Source of the DNA: Silene latifolia | Lineage: Eukaryota > Streptophyta > Magnoliopsida > Caryophyllales > Caryophyllaceae | Assembly: GCF_048544455.1 (NCBI RefSeq) | Contig: NC_133534.1 | Location: forward strand, 221,244,292-221,308,291 | Direction: 5' to 3' | Length of the DNA: 64,000 nucleotides | Shown: one piece after another, positions 23,801 to 33,965 of the stretch | Numbering within the stretch: position 1 is the stretch's first letter | Layout: the number at the start of each line of letters is the position of its first letter | The notes under the pieces: model-generated | Databases searched by the model: none | Seen by the model: the letters and a program-made list of their open reading frames with translations, nothing else | Told to the model about the DNA's origin: nothing | Made by a program: the position numbers and the translations under genes

Positions 23801-24047
23801 ATTTCCAATAAAATAAACTTTGAGAAAATAAATTCAAAATAAAATAAAATAAATTGAATTCACCTTAAAGAAAGCTTTAATTTAAATATCATTTAAATTA
23901 AAATACTCCGTCGACAACGCTCATTCTACATCGTAAAACGAACCCAAATAATGACAATGACAACTAATAAATACATGTGTCCTATCATCATCGGGTGTTT
24001 GTCGGGTTCTCTATAAATTCCAATATCGACGGATACGGGTATCTACA
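20852..24047 (-). repeat. 5' LTR of the gag-only element (3196 bp)
   Basis: Mate of 12046-15243 with the same termini. Differences are scattered substitutions plus very few indels. On the element's strand it carries the promoter, but I could not single out a TATA box with confidence. Confidence 0.9.
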
Positions 24048-24052
24048 GATAG

Positions 24053-24391
24053 TAACACAATGCCTTCGACTAGTTCTACTGTTACCCCATCCCTGACTGA
24101 GACGGTGGTCCCTGCTGCTGCCACCGTCGTTTCTACTGCTAGTACTGTCGCTGCCTCTACTGTTTCTACTACTGCTGATACTGTTTCCCCTGTGGCGATC
24201 GACTCTACTTATCGTTAGCTTCTGTTAGTTATATTTAGGTATTTATTTTTGGTACATAACGACCGTATCATTACTATAATAACAACCAGGGTCGATTTAA
24301 TAACAGCCAGAGCTATGGAGGGGAATCGTACCAGAAGCCGAATGGTTGAGGAAATAAGGTTAGGGCTGCGAAGCCTACCACTTCGGCCAGC
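24053..24391 (+). pseudogene. broken gag region of the chromodomain Ty3-gypsy element
   Basis: The first ~150 bp continue the frame of the ATG at 12039 with a Ser/Thr/Val/Ala-rich stretch that stops at ~24218. After a gap, 24265-24391 reads in broken frames as an Asn/Gln-rich piece typical of the end of gag, running into the protease. The capsid core and zinc knuckle are not visible, so most of gag is deleted. The link between the first piece and this element is inference from collinearity. Confidence 0.45.
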
Positions 24392-24778
24392 ATGGTCCAA
24401 GGAGGGGCCAAGACGGGTGGAAAGCTATTCATGATGGGAAAGGAGGCTGCAGCGGAGGATGCACATGTGCAATCGGGTACATTCCTAGTAAACTTTAAAC
24501 TTTCATACGTTTCGTTTGATTCTGGAATAACCCATTCTTTTATATCGAGTGAACACGCTAAGACCCTAGAATTTTCTGGCCATAAGGTGATTAGGGACGA
24601 TGTGGAAATACCATATGGGAAGTCCATAAAGTATAGTAAACTGTATAAGGGGATACCTATAGTGATCAAGGACGTTATGTTTTCAGTTGACTTGATAGAC
24701 TTTCCCGTGGGCGGCTTTGAGGTGATTCTTGGTATGGATTGGTTGGTGATGAACAGAGCACACACAGATTGTTACTAG
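24392..24778 (+). pseudogene. retropepsin (aspartic protease) of the chromodomain element
   Basis: The sequence KLFMMGKEAAAEDAHV precedes the protease active-site motif FDSGITHSFIS and the later VILGMDWL motif, the standard layout in Tekay/Del-type elements. A TAG at 24776 cuts the frame before RT. Part of a decayed pol that continues to 27851. Confidence 0.85.
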
Positions 24779-24789
24779 GATAAAGTATC

Positions 24790-25759
24790 TATAAGGAGAC
24801 CAAATGCTATGAGGGTGACCTATAAAGGATTTATGGTGAAACCTAAGGTGAAATTGATCAACACAACACCTCAAAGGCATGTGTGAGGAAATAATGCCAG
24901 CTGATTTTGTGTCATGTGAGGGACATGCGAGTCGAGGAGCCAAGTGCAGATGAGATTGAAGTGGCGAATGAATTTCAAGATGTATTCCCTGAGGAGATAC
25001 CGGGATTACCACCTCAGAGGGAAGTTGAATTTATTGTAGAGTTGAAACCTGGAACGGGACGAAATTTTAAGGCCCCTTACAGGATGGGGCCAAAGGAATT
25101 GGAGGAGTTAAAGAATCAACTAGAGGAGTTCTCGGAGAAGGGGTATATTAGACAGAGTGTATCGCCCTGGGGAACACCGGTGTTGTTCGTCAAGAAGAAA
25201 GATGGGAGTATGAGACTCTGCATTGATTATAGGAAGCTGGACAATATAACTGTAAAGAACAGTTACCCTTCGCCTCACATTGATGATATGTTTGATCAGT
25301 TAAGTGGAGATTTTTTCCTTTCAAATATTAATCTGAGACCGGGATATCATCATTTGAGGGTGAAGAATGAAGATATTCCTAAGGCGCATTCGGGACGGAT
25401 ACGGACACTACGAGTTCACTGTTATGCCATTTGGGCTGACTTATTAATCGGTGGTGTTTATGGACCTTATGAACCGGGTATATAGTCCCTATTTGGACAA
25501 GTTCGTTGTGGTCTTTATCAATGACATCCTGGTGTGCTCTAGGAATAAGGAGGAGCATGTCGAGCATTTCAGAGTAGTGTTGTAAACGTTAAGGGAAAAC
25601 CAATTATATGCGAAACTGAGCACGTGTGAATTCTGGCTGGAGAAGGTGACATTTCTGGGTCACGTGGTGTCCAAGGAGGGAGTATCCATGGACCCTAGTA
25701 AAATAGAAGCAGTATCCAAATAGAAGTCACCGAAAAATGTCGCTTAAATACGGAGCTTT
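24790..25759 (+). pseudogene. reverse transcriptase of the chromodomain element
   Basis: The RT begins with [16 protein letters not shown] and [20 protein letters not shown], then [13 protein letters not shown] frameshift near 25385 moves the rest to another frame (VMPFGLTNAP, then FIND where the catalytic YxDD would be). Stops follow at ~25583, ~25723 and ~25745. The catalytic box is therefore altered and the enzyme is dead. Confidence 0.85.
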
Positions 25760-26560
25760 TTGGACTTGGCTGGCTATTATAGGAGGTTTGTTAAGGATTT
25801 CTCCAAGATAGTTAAGTCAATGACTGCATTGATTAGGAAAGAGAACCAGTTTAAATGGGATGAGAGTTATAAGAAGGCATTCCAGACATTAAAGGAGCGT
25901 GTGACTACAGCTCCTATCCTAGCTTTGTCAGAAATGAGTGAGAATTTCGAGGTGTATACTGATGCATCTAAGAATGTTTTGGGGTGCGTATTGATACAAA
26001 ATGGTAAGATTATCGCGTATGCTTCGCGACAACTGAAGCCGTATGAGGAGAATTATCCAACGCATGTTTTGGAGCTTGGAGCTGTTATTTTTGCACTGAA
26101 ACTATGGCGACATTATTTTTTTGGAGTTACCTTCAAGTTATATTCAGACCATAAGAGCCTTCTGTATATATACACCCAAAAAGAGCTGAATATAAGCTCA
26201 AGGCAGAGAAGATGGATAGAAATGATAAGTGATTATGATATGGAGATCGTTTACCACGAAGGAAAGACTAATGTGGTGGCCGATGCACTAAGCAGAAAGT
26301 CGGACCATACTTTTTGTGTAGTTATGTCACAAGATAGGCTAGGAGATGAAATGGGAAAGATGGGCATATATATGATTAGGGAGGGAGATGTTGTGAGTGA
26401 TCTGATGATTGAGCCGGAGTTGTATGCAGATATTTGCGGAGAAATAGGCGCGAGACTCTCGGATAGCTGCGTGGCGCACGCAGGCCGAGACTGGTAGACC
26501 TACACGGTTCACAATACATAGTGACGGTTGTTTCAGGTTCGATGGGAGATGGTGTGTGCC
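25760..26560 (+). pseudogene. RNase H of the chromodomain element
   Basis: Open frame 25760-26497. It starts in the RT connection ([15 protein letters not shown]), followed by the RNase H motifs [41 protein letters not shown] and VADALSRK. A frame break follows near 26497, where the spacer to integrase begins. Confidence 0.85.
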
Positions 26561-27851
26561 AGATGATGAGGAATTAAAACTGAATATCTTGAATGAGGCA
26601 CACAATATTTATTCTGTGCATCCATGAGGGGAGAAATTAAATAAAGATTTGAAGAAGACGTTCTGGTCGCCTAGGATGAAGAAGGATATTGCGGAATTTC
26701 TGGCTTGGTGCTTGACCTGTCAAAGGATAAAAGGTGAGCACAAGAGACCTCAAGGTAAGGTACAACCACATATTCCTGAGTGGAAGTGGGAAGGCATTTC
26801 CATGGACTTTATTTTTGGTTTGCCAAGGATTCCGAAGGGAAAAAATATGATTTGGGTGATAGTGGACCGTCTTAATACTAAGACTGCCTATTTCATTCCA
26901 GTGAAAGATACTTGGAGTAAGGCGGAGCTAGCTAAAGCCTACTGCTAGAATATAGTGAAGTTGCATGGAGTACCTAAGGAAATAGTGTCTGATAGAGATT
27001 CGAGATTTATCTCAAAAATTTGGAGAGAATTGCAGGATTTAATGGGCATTTCGCTAAAGATGAGTAATGCCTTCCATCTAACTACTGATGGGTAGACTGA
27101 GAGAACTATTTAAACTCTGGAGGATATGTTATGAGCTTGTGTGCTAGAATTTGGTGGATCATGAGAGGATAAAGTAGATTTAATTGAATTTTCATACAAC
27201 AATAGTTATCATGCCAATATTAGTATGGGTTCATTTGACGCATTATATGGGAGGAAGTGTAGGAGTCCTGTCTGCTGGGATGATGTGACTGATTCAGTAG
27301 TTTTGGGACCTCATATGATTCAGGAGATGGTGGAACAGGTGAAGGTTATCCGTCAGAAGATGAAAGCTGCACAAGATCGTCAAAAGAGTTATGATGATTT
27401 GAAAAAGAGTGATATATAATTTGTTGTTGGGGTTAAGGTCCTATTGAAAATTTCTCCGATGAGAGGTGTCATGAGATTTGGTAAGAGAGGCAAGCTCAAT
27501 AAGAAATATATTGGGCCGTATGAGATTCTCCATTGGGTTGGAGAAGTATATTATCGTCTAGCTTTACCTCCATCTCTAGATAGAGTGCACAATGTCTTCC
27601 ACATGTCACCGCTGAGGAAATACGTGAGCGATCCTACTCACATACTTGAACCAGAGGCAGTCGAAGTGGATGAATCCTTAACATACGTAGAGACTGCTAG
27701 GGAAATAATTGACAGAAAAGTGCGTAAAACGCGGAATGGTGAGACTGCGATAGTAAAAGTTTTGTGGTCTAACCACAATGTGGAGGAGGCTACTTGGGAA
27801 TATGAAGATGCGATGCGAGAGAAGTATCCACACTTGTTCGATCAGGTATGA
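26560..27851 (+). pseudogene. integrase with C-terminal chromodomain
   Basis: The zinc finger remnant ends CLTCQRIKGEH near 26740. The DDE core shows SMDFIFGLP (~26805), SDRDSRF (~26990) and a glutamate in TERTI (~27095). Stop codons sit at ~26623, ~26946, ~27094, ~27112, ~27133, ~27163 and ~27417; most can be read as CAG/CAA/CGA/TGG turned into stops by C-to-T or G-to-A changes. The last open stretch (27444-27851) has the GPY/F-like [10 protein letters not shown] and MSPLRKY, then a chromodomain near the end ([19 protein letters not shown]). This places the element with chromoviruses, most like the Tekay/Del group. Confidence 0.88.
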
Positions 27852-27987
27852 GTTAGGTTCCGGGACATAACCTTTCTTTTAGGAGAGTAGAATGTCATAA
27901 TACCTTTTATTTCGAGACTTTATTTGCGAAATAGTGTTGACACGAGCTATGCGCTATGCGTTGCGTGAATTTCGGGACGAAGTTCTT

Positions 27988-28002
27988 TTAAGGGGGAAAG
28001 AT
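27988..28002 (+). promoter_or_regulatory. polypurine tract of the chromodomain element
   Basis: TTAAGGGGGAAAGAT directly before TGTAATACCCC, preceded by GGGACGAAGTTCTTT. This block is characteristic of Tekay-type elements and also ends the element at 39079-47053. Confidence 0.75.
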
Positions 28003-30714
28003 TGTAATACCCCTAAGTTTATATAATTTAATTCGTATTTCTATTTGGGTTTGATTTACTACGCATATTAAAATCGGAATTGACGAGTGGATGGGCCGTA
28101 TAGGCCGAGTAGGTGCGGGGTGTGTAAGCCGTGGATGGGTTTCCGGGTTTGTTTAAGTTAATTAATTATGACCCGGAATATATATAAACCATCTTTTTAC
28201 ACACCGTAATCCTTTTAATCATTTCTAAAACATAAAATAAGAGAAAAACTCTAGAGAAGAGGAGAAAAGACCGTGAGGGAGAAACGAGAAGCAGTGTGCG
28301 GTTTTGGCGTGATCTTTGAGACGGTTTTGCTAAAAATTCACCTTGTTAAATTGTAAGTGTAAATCTTATGTTACTCTAATTCATTTGACGATTTAATTAG
28401 CAATCTTAGTTTAATTGTGTCAAACCCTAGGGTGATAATTGGGAATTTTCACTTGTTATGAGACGGTTTTATACTGACATGTTAACGACGAATTGTGGGT
28501 ATTGGACCAACACGGGGGTGTAGGGTGTTGTCGGGTCACGTGGGGTCTGACCATGTGGCCTCGACTATGGCGGGTTCTGACCACAGGGTGGCTGCACGCA
28601 GGGCTTGGCCTAGTGCCGTTATAGGGTCGTGAACATTATAAATTATAATGCGACGATATTTATTATATATTGTTATAATTGATTAGGAAGTAGAAAAGCT
28701 CTTCTAATCACCTTGTGACATTTGCTACGACAGTATTTTGCTTAGGTAGGATTTCTTACTCAACTTGTGTTAAATATTTATTTACCTTGTATTGACATGA
28801 ATATTATGCTGAGACGATGGTTATACTAAGTTATATTGCGGTAGTTGATGTTGCAGCGGTCTTATACCGAATTATACTGAGCCTTTGATGAGAAAAATAT
28901 GTGACAGCGATGTTTATTTATACTGAGCTATTGAGTAGTATACTATGTTGTCACGGTCTCATACGAGCTTATCCTGTGAATTGGAGTTGCTGGAGTTATT
29001 TATGTTTGATATTATTATGAGTTATACGTAAGTTATTTGTTAAATTGTGTTGGATGCCTGCGGGGCAACTTTTCTATGAGACATTAGTTTGCCCGGCACA
29101 GCTACAGTTGTGGTCCTGAAGAATTAGCATGTGTGTATTGATAAGTAGGTCAGGCACAACTGTTGTTGTGGACCTGATGAAATGGTAGGTCGGGCACAGG
29201 GGTGTACGGAGTTGGTCGTGGACCTGATAAAGCGTGACATGGTATCGTGTGTTAGTCGTGAATATGACTGTGTGTATAGAAGAAGGCCGTGGGCCTCTGT
29301 GTTCTCATAATAAGTAAATTTGTTGTGTTGTGTTTGTTGGTAATTTAAGTGTAATTACTGGTTCATTTTAGCGTTTTCGGGTTTGGTTCGTAGATGGGTA
29401 AGTTCGTTATAATATAATGTAAGTTCGGGTAGTACGGAGTGTACACTTGCAGAATTATTTACGAATTTACGGAATAGTTTTCATTTGAACAACTATGAAA
29501 GGGGGCTTCGGGGCAATGCACGGGAAACTTTGACGGGTTTTAATTCCCACAGTAGACATTAAATATGTCAGAATTTGTGAAAAGTTACAACTCTTCACAA
29601 ATTCATTCCCATGTAACATATTATATCTATATAAATAAACATGGATTGAAGATGTTTGATATACAGAAAAATAATCTCATCTTCTGCATCATAGAACGAT
29701 CTAACAATCTACACACAATACTTCTAAATTACTTCTTTGATTTTTGGTTTGTACCCAAAATCAGAGTGACACCGTCTTATCTCAATAGGAAATTCGATTT
29801 AACCCAGGCACAAATAAGGGTCGAATTGTTCTATTAGGAAAGCGAAGTCGATTCGGTGTGGTTTATTATTGTCAATTCTTGTTTCGTGCATACTCAATAT
29901 CCAACAGTGTTGTGGAGAGAGACTTTAGTATTTCATTTCGTTATTACTTGTAAATTTATATTTAGCATGTAATTAACTATGTGGTGTCTTGTGTAAATTG
30001 TCACCTATTTGCGGGGTGGCCTGTGTTGATCCATTCAATGATTTCCGATTGAATGAGGAGCAGTTAATAAGCAGGTTTAGATGATTAGAGGATATGATAC
30101 TTGTTGTTGTTGCAGTGTCTTTGAGTGGGCTTGGACGCAGAGTTGCTAAAGTGGAGTTAGTCGAGTTTTACCTAGTTTATCACATGGACAAACTTGTTTG
30201 GTCACGATACAATATTTTTATTCTTTCAGTGACTTTTAAGGATTGATAATTTTACTCGGACACGTGTAATAAAAAATAGAAGTTTTTTTTAAAGTACTTG
30301 GTTTTGTTTCATTTGATATTTATTGCCTCGGGAAACTGAGAAGGTAACAGTCTCATTTAATCGGGAATATTTGGTTAAAGGCTCCTACTTAAATGGGGGT
30401 GGTATACTAAAAATTCTTTAATCATTTAAGAAGGGGATTTGTCTATTGTTTCGGGATTTCGCATCGTACTTTGTCAACTCTTACTAGTAAGTATTGATCT
30501 ATGCTTCAATTAGTTATGCTTGGCTTAAACCCTAGAACTTGGGAGATTTGGGGATTTTGTTAATTAAATTCATGAAGGGGTTTGTTGTGATTGTTGATTG
30601 CTTGATTGATGTAGGTGACGATTTCGTAGAGGAAGGATTCTAGGCATTTTCTAAGATTTGTGCGGAATTGCTATTGAGGTAGGGTTTACCTATTTAGTTC
30701 GGTAGTATAAATAA
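28003..30714 (+). repeat. 3' LTR of the chromodomain element (end uncertain)
   Basis: Begins TGTAATACCCC at 28003. A TATA-like TATATATAAACC lies near 28180, followed by a probable transcript start region. It includes partly repeated blocks (GTAGGTCAGGCACA...GTGGACCTGAT at ~29145-29240). The mate LTR is not in the window, so the right border is not fixed; the Helitron-like insertion at 30715 may lie inside or beside it. Confidence 0.5.
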
Positions 30715-31284
30715 CTAGTTTAGATCCAGCGCATTAAAGCGCGGTATATATAGAAGTTTTAAATTTTAATATATCACTTTTAAAATTTAAAATGACAGTT
30801 CATTAATTTTTATATTGCACCTCATTGTATTTTAATTTGAAAAAAGAAATTGATCTCAAAACAAATTGAGAGAAAATGTTATGAAATATGTATTTTAATG
30901 AAAATATTTTTTTATATGTCAAAGTCAATGATTTCATTTTATCGATTTTATCAAATTATTATAATGGATTCCTTTTTTTTTGTCGCGAAGTTAGTAATAA
31001 TCGTTTATAGTTTAGTTTTGTACATAATAAGTATGAGTCAAATTATTCTCTATTAATAGCACAAATTAAAGATTTAGCTATTTGTAGTTTATAATTTGAT
31101 ACTTATGTTATTTTAATTAAAGGAGTATAATTTAGAGTTAATTGAAATTGAAATTATTATACTTTGATGAAATGACTATTATTTTAATGAAATGATTTGT
31201 TTAATGAAATAAACAATTATTTCCATATTTGAATAGATGTACTTTGGCGGGAAAAATTTTCATAATGCCTATTCCTTTAGTAGA
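30715..31284 (-). mobile_element. non-autonomous Helitron-like element, ~570 bp
   Basis: On the minus strand the 5' end is TCTACTAAAGGAATAGGC (31284 downward). The 3' end is a short hairpin (GCGC-TTTAAT-GCGC) about 14 bases before CTAG at 30715-30718. The flanks are A on the 5' side (31285) and T on the 3' side (30714), matching insertion between A and T. The interior is AT-rich with no coding capacity. Confidence 0.6.
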
Positions 31285-32085
31285 TAAGGGATTACATGTG
31301 ATTAATGTGTTCATTGTTGTCTATGTTATTGGATGGTTTTGTATCATATATTTGTGATTATTGTATTGTGGTGATGGTGGTGATGGAGGTTGTGGTTGTG
31401 AAGCAATATTGGGAGCTTAGCTTCCCCCGGGGATCGCTCCTTGTGGCTTCCATACACAAGGAGGATGTGCACATTAAGAATTTGGGTAATCTCACTGTGG
31501 CGAGGGAATTGGTGTTCCGCGTTGCGATTCGGACACATTTGACAAGTTTAGTAGTTTGCGACTGTCAGTCAGTTGACAAGTTTAGTCACACAACTCTGCT
31601 TGTGAATCCTAGCTATTGAAAAAAAAAAAATCGACAATCGATGTTCATACAAGGTCCTATATATTCAACGCATGAAAAGAAAACACTCGATCCGAAATTG
31701 ATCCGTGTAAAAATTCATTGACCAAAGATGACCAAGTTAAACACACAATTAAGACAATCAAATCCGACGTGATCCCTACTTGAAAATGACCAAATCGGAA
31801 GTGATACGAAAATGACCAAATTGATTCCCAAGTGATCCCTACTTGAAAGTTGAAATAACCCAATTCAAGAAGACTCAACCAGATGTTATCTGATAACTAG
31901 GCACCTCAAAACCCAAATTACCTGAAATGACCATACCTAAACGATCGAGCCCACGAGACTCGACAAGATTAACATCAAGATAGACAAAAAGGTTAATATG
32001 ACGTATGAAAACCAATTACATGAATGTGTGTATAATTTCCAAGCTTCATGCCAAATGAATCACAAACCATAGTACATATAAAAAA
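31285..32085. other. unassigned intergenic sequence
   Basis: An open frame at 31305-31619 (plus, ~104 codons) ends next to a 12 bp A-run (31620-31632), but its protein shows no known domain. A 30-40 bp motif with GTGATCCCTACTTGAAA recurs around 31765-31850. Nothing else supported. Confidence 0.4.
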
Positions 32086-32089
32086 AAAA

Positions 32090-33060
32090 AGATGTTGCAC
32101 TTTACTGCAACTGGAAAAGTGATGCTATCTTGTTGCATGAATGGTATTTCTGTACCTACAAAGATTTCTTTGGAAGATAATCGTATACGAACATTACCTC
32201 TAATATTCAACCGTTTTCAGTGCTCAGACGGCATTTCACTTGTACGCCTGATTCTGTCTAATAAATTTGACCAATACTAGACCAAAACAGCTCATATAAT
32301 TCATATAAAAGCAAGTAGGGATAAACCAACCATTGTTTTGCCTGCTGCATCGTACATAATACACTGTTGCGATTTGCAGTTGCTACTTTCATCAAGACGA
32401 TAATACAATTTAACACTACAGGTCACACACTCGCACTAAAGGTAGCATTCCTCCATATATGCGCATAACATGACATTCTATAAACATTGCTTCCAGAAAC
32501 TAAAAGAAACTATGTATCTCACCTCTTGCCAAATTGATGGAACTGAACTCAGTCCTGCAAGCTGACGCTGGGTCCACACGTGCACCATATTGGTCTTCGT
32601 TGAGTTGACTGCAAACAACTAGGAAATCTCAATAAGCAAATTCAAAGATGACATCAGCGAACATCATCAATCCGCTTTCACGCCCAGGTCTTACCAGATT
32701 GCATGGGCTCTCAATTGTGAGAACAAATCTGGTCTCAGTTTGTAATCTACACCATGAAGCCCGAAGTCCGCAGAGGACCAGAATATATTCCAGCCTGAAT
32801 GATACATGACATTGCAGCAAAAGTGTCTCTAATTTGTCATGCAAATTCAACACACAGTCATGACAAGAAGATACATTCATCCAACGAAAAGAACTTGAAT
32901 AAAATATCATAGTTAAGAAACCAGAACCGCTTATAAAAGTTTCAAAATTACTGGCACAACATCTTAAGATGGTATCCGTCACTTTTATAGCACCACAAGT
33001 CCACAACAGAGATAAGGTCACAAGGACCAATCTAAGATCAAGACTTGGCAGATAATAGAG
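32090..33060 (-). pseudogene. exon-like blocks of an unrecognised multi-exon gene
   Basis: Several minus-strand blocks look like spliced coding sequence. Block 1 (~32689-33105) is open and ends CAATCTG before the strong donor GTAAGACC; its last part is Cys/Leu-rich (LCGLRASWCRLQTETRF). Block 2 (~32523-32612) follows TTGTTTGCAG and precedes GTGAGAT. Further possible blocks are ~32325-32400 (a frame with CIMYDAAGKTMVGLS) and ~32090-32195 (a frame with FPVAVKCNI). The reading frame across block 1 and block 2 does not stay open for long, so either the true borders differ or this is a remnant. I do not recognise the family. It lies downstream of SEC15B on the same strand. Confidence 0.35.
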
Positions 33061-33360
33061 CTTGGTAACCAAAAGATCCCCGTACATTCCTGAGATGAAC
33101 TTCACGACAGTCTAAGCATCCAATGCAGTACCAGATTACCAATAGGAAATACTCGGTAATCTGTATCATTTAATTGGAAAAGAGCTTTAAGGGACACCAA
33201 CTCGCCTTACACAGTACAATGTATATAAAAGTATAGATGAACAACAAAATCAACATATGTGGAGAAATAATTCAGCCAAAGGGTTCAGAGATGAGCAGAA
33301 GACAATTCCTGTCAAAATAAATAACAGCACCATCTGTTAAACCACTACCAAAACGTATTA

Positions 33361-33456
33361 CTCCCTCTCATACTCTTTGCAAAAGCACCCTTTGAAAAAA
33401 AAAATACTACACACATATATTCATCATAGGGTACTTTTCCAAAGAATGGGAGGAAG
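33361..33456. mobile_element. Stowaway-like MITE, 96 bp
   Basis: Terminal inverted repeats CTCCCTCTCATACTCTTTGC and (right end, reverse complement) CTTCCTCCCATTCTTTGG, flanked by TA on both sides (33359-33360, 33457-33458). It lies in the 3' flank of SEC15B. Confidence 0.75.
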
Positions 33457-33965
33457 TACTACATACTAGATTACTAGAAGGTAAGTTAGGTATTACACGA
33501 ATTCAACTGCGCCAGACTGAAGCAATCACTTGAGTAAGATAACTTAAACCCTCCAATTAGGTTAGTTTAAAGTGAGATTGATTAAGCACTTAGGCCGCTC
33601 AACTTACAAAATTACCCATACTAACTAGGACTACCACACGTAAAGTTATGCTTGTAGTTTAAGAAAAAGATCTTAAGAAATCAGAGGCCATGTCCGCGAA
33701 TAGCTTGTACACATTTTAGAAAACTGTGTAATACTAAATATGATAAAAGAACTATAGCTTTTGACATTCACAATAACAGAAACTAGACAATTGAATTGAA
33801 AGGTTGGTAGAGCAAAAGCAGCTAATAGAGATCATAAAGGAAGAATACACCGGGGTAAATGGTGTCTATATTGACTGAGCTAGAAAATGAAAGAATCCAA
33901 ACTAAATAATAAAAAGAAAAAATTAGAAAAGTTTCTGGCTCACATAGTTAAAACTGCTAGCTTAT
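33457..33965. other. 3' flank/UTR of SEC15B
   Basis: AT-rich, non-coding. It should hold the 3' UTR and polyadenylation region of the minus-strand SEC15B gene; no single poly(A) signal stood out. Confidence 0.5.

Larger units (their letters stand above)
12046..24047 (-). mobile_element. complete gag-only (non-autonomous) Tat-related LTR element, 12.0 kb
   Basis: Both LTRs are present (12046-15243 and 20852-24047) and flanked by a perfect GATAG duplication (12041-12045, 24048-24052). On the minus strand the order is 5' LTR, primer binding site, gag, ~3 kb without pol, polypurine tract, 3' LTR. No protease, RT, RNase H or integrase signature is visible between the LTRs. LTR termini and the PPT-adjacent block match the Tat copies A and B, so trans-mobilisation by such elements is likely (inference). 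By eye the LTRs differ at roughly 1-1.5% of positions, so the insertion is fairly recent. Confidence 0.9.

Noticed and set aside
31305-31619. 104-codon protein-coding gene
   Set aside because: Low-complexity start, no domain, ends beside an A-run; no support as a gene.
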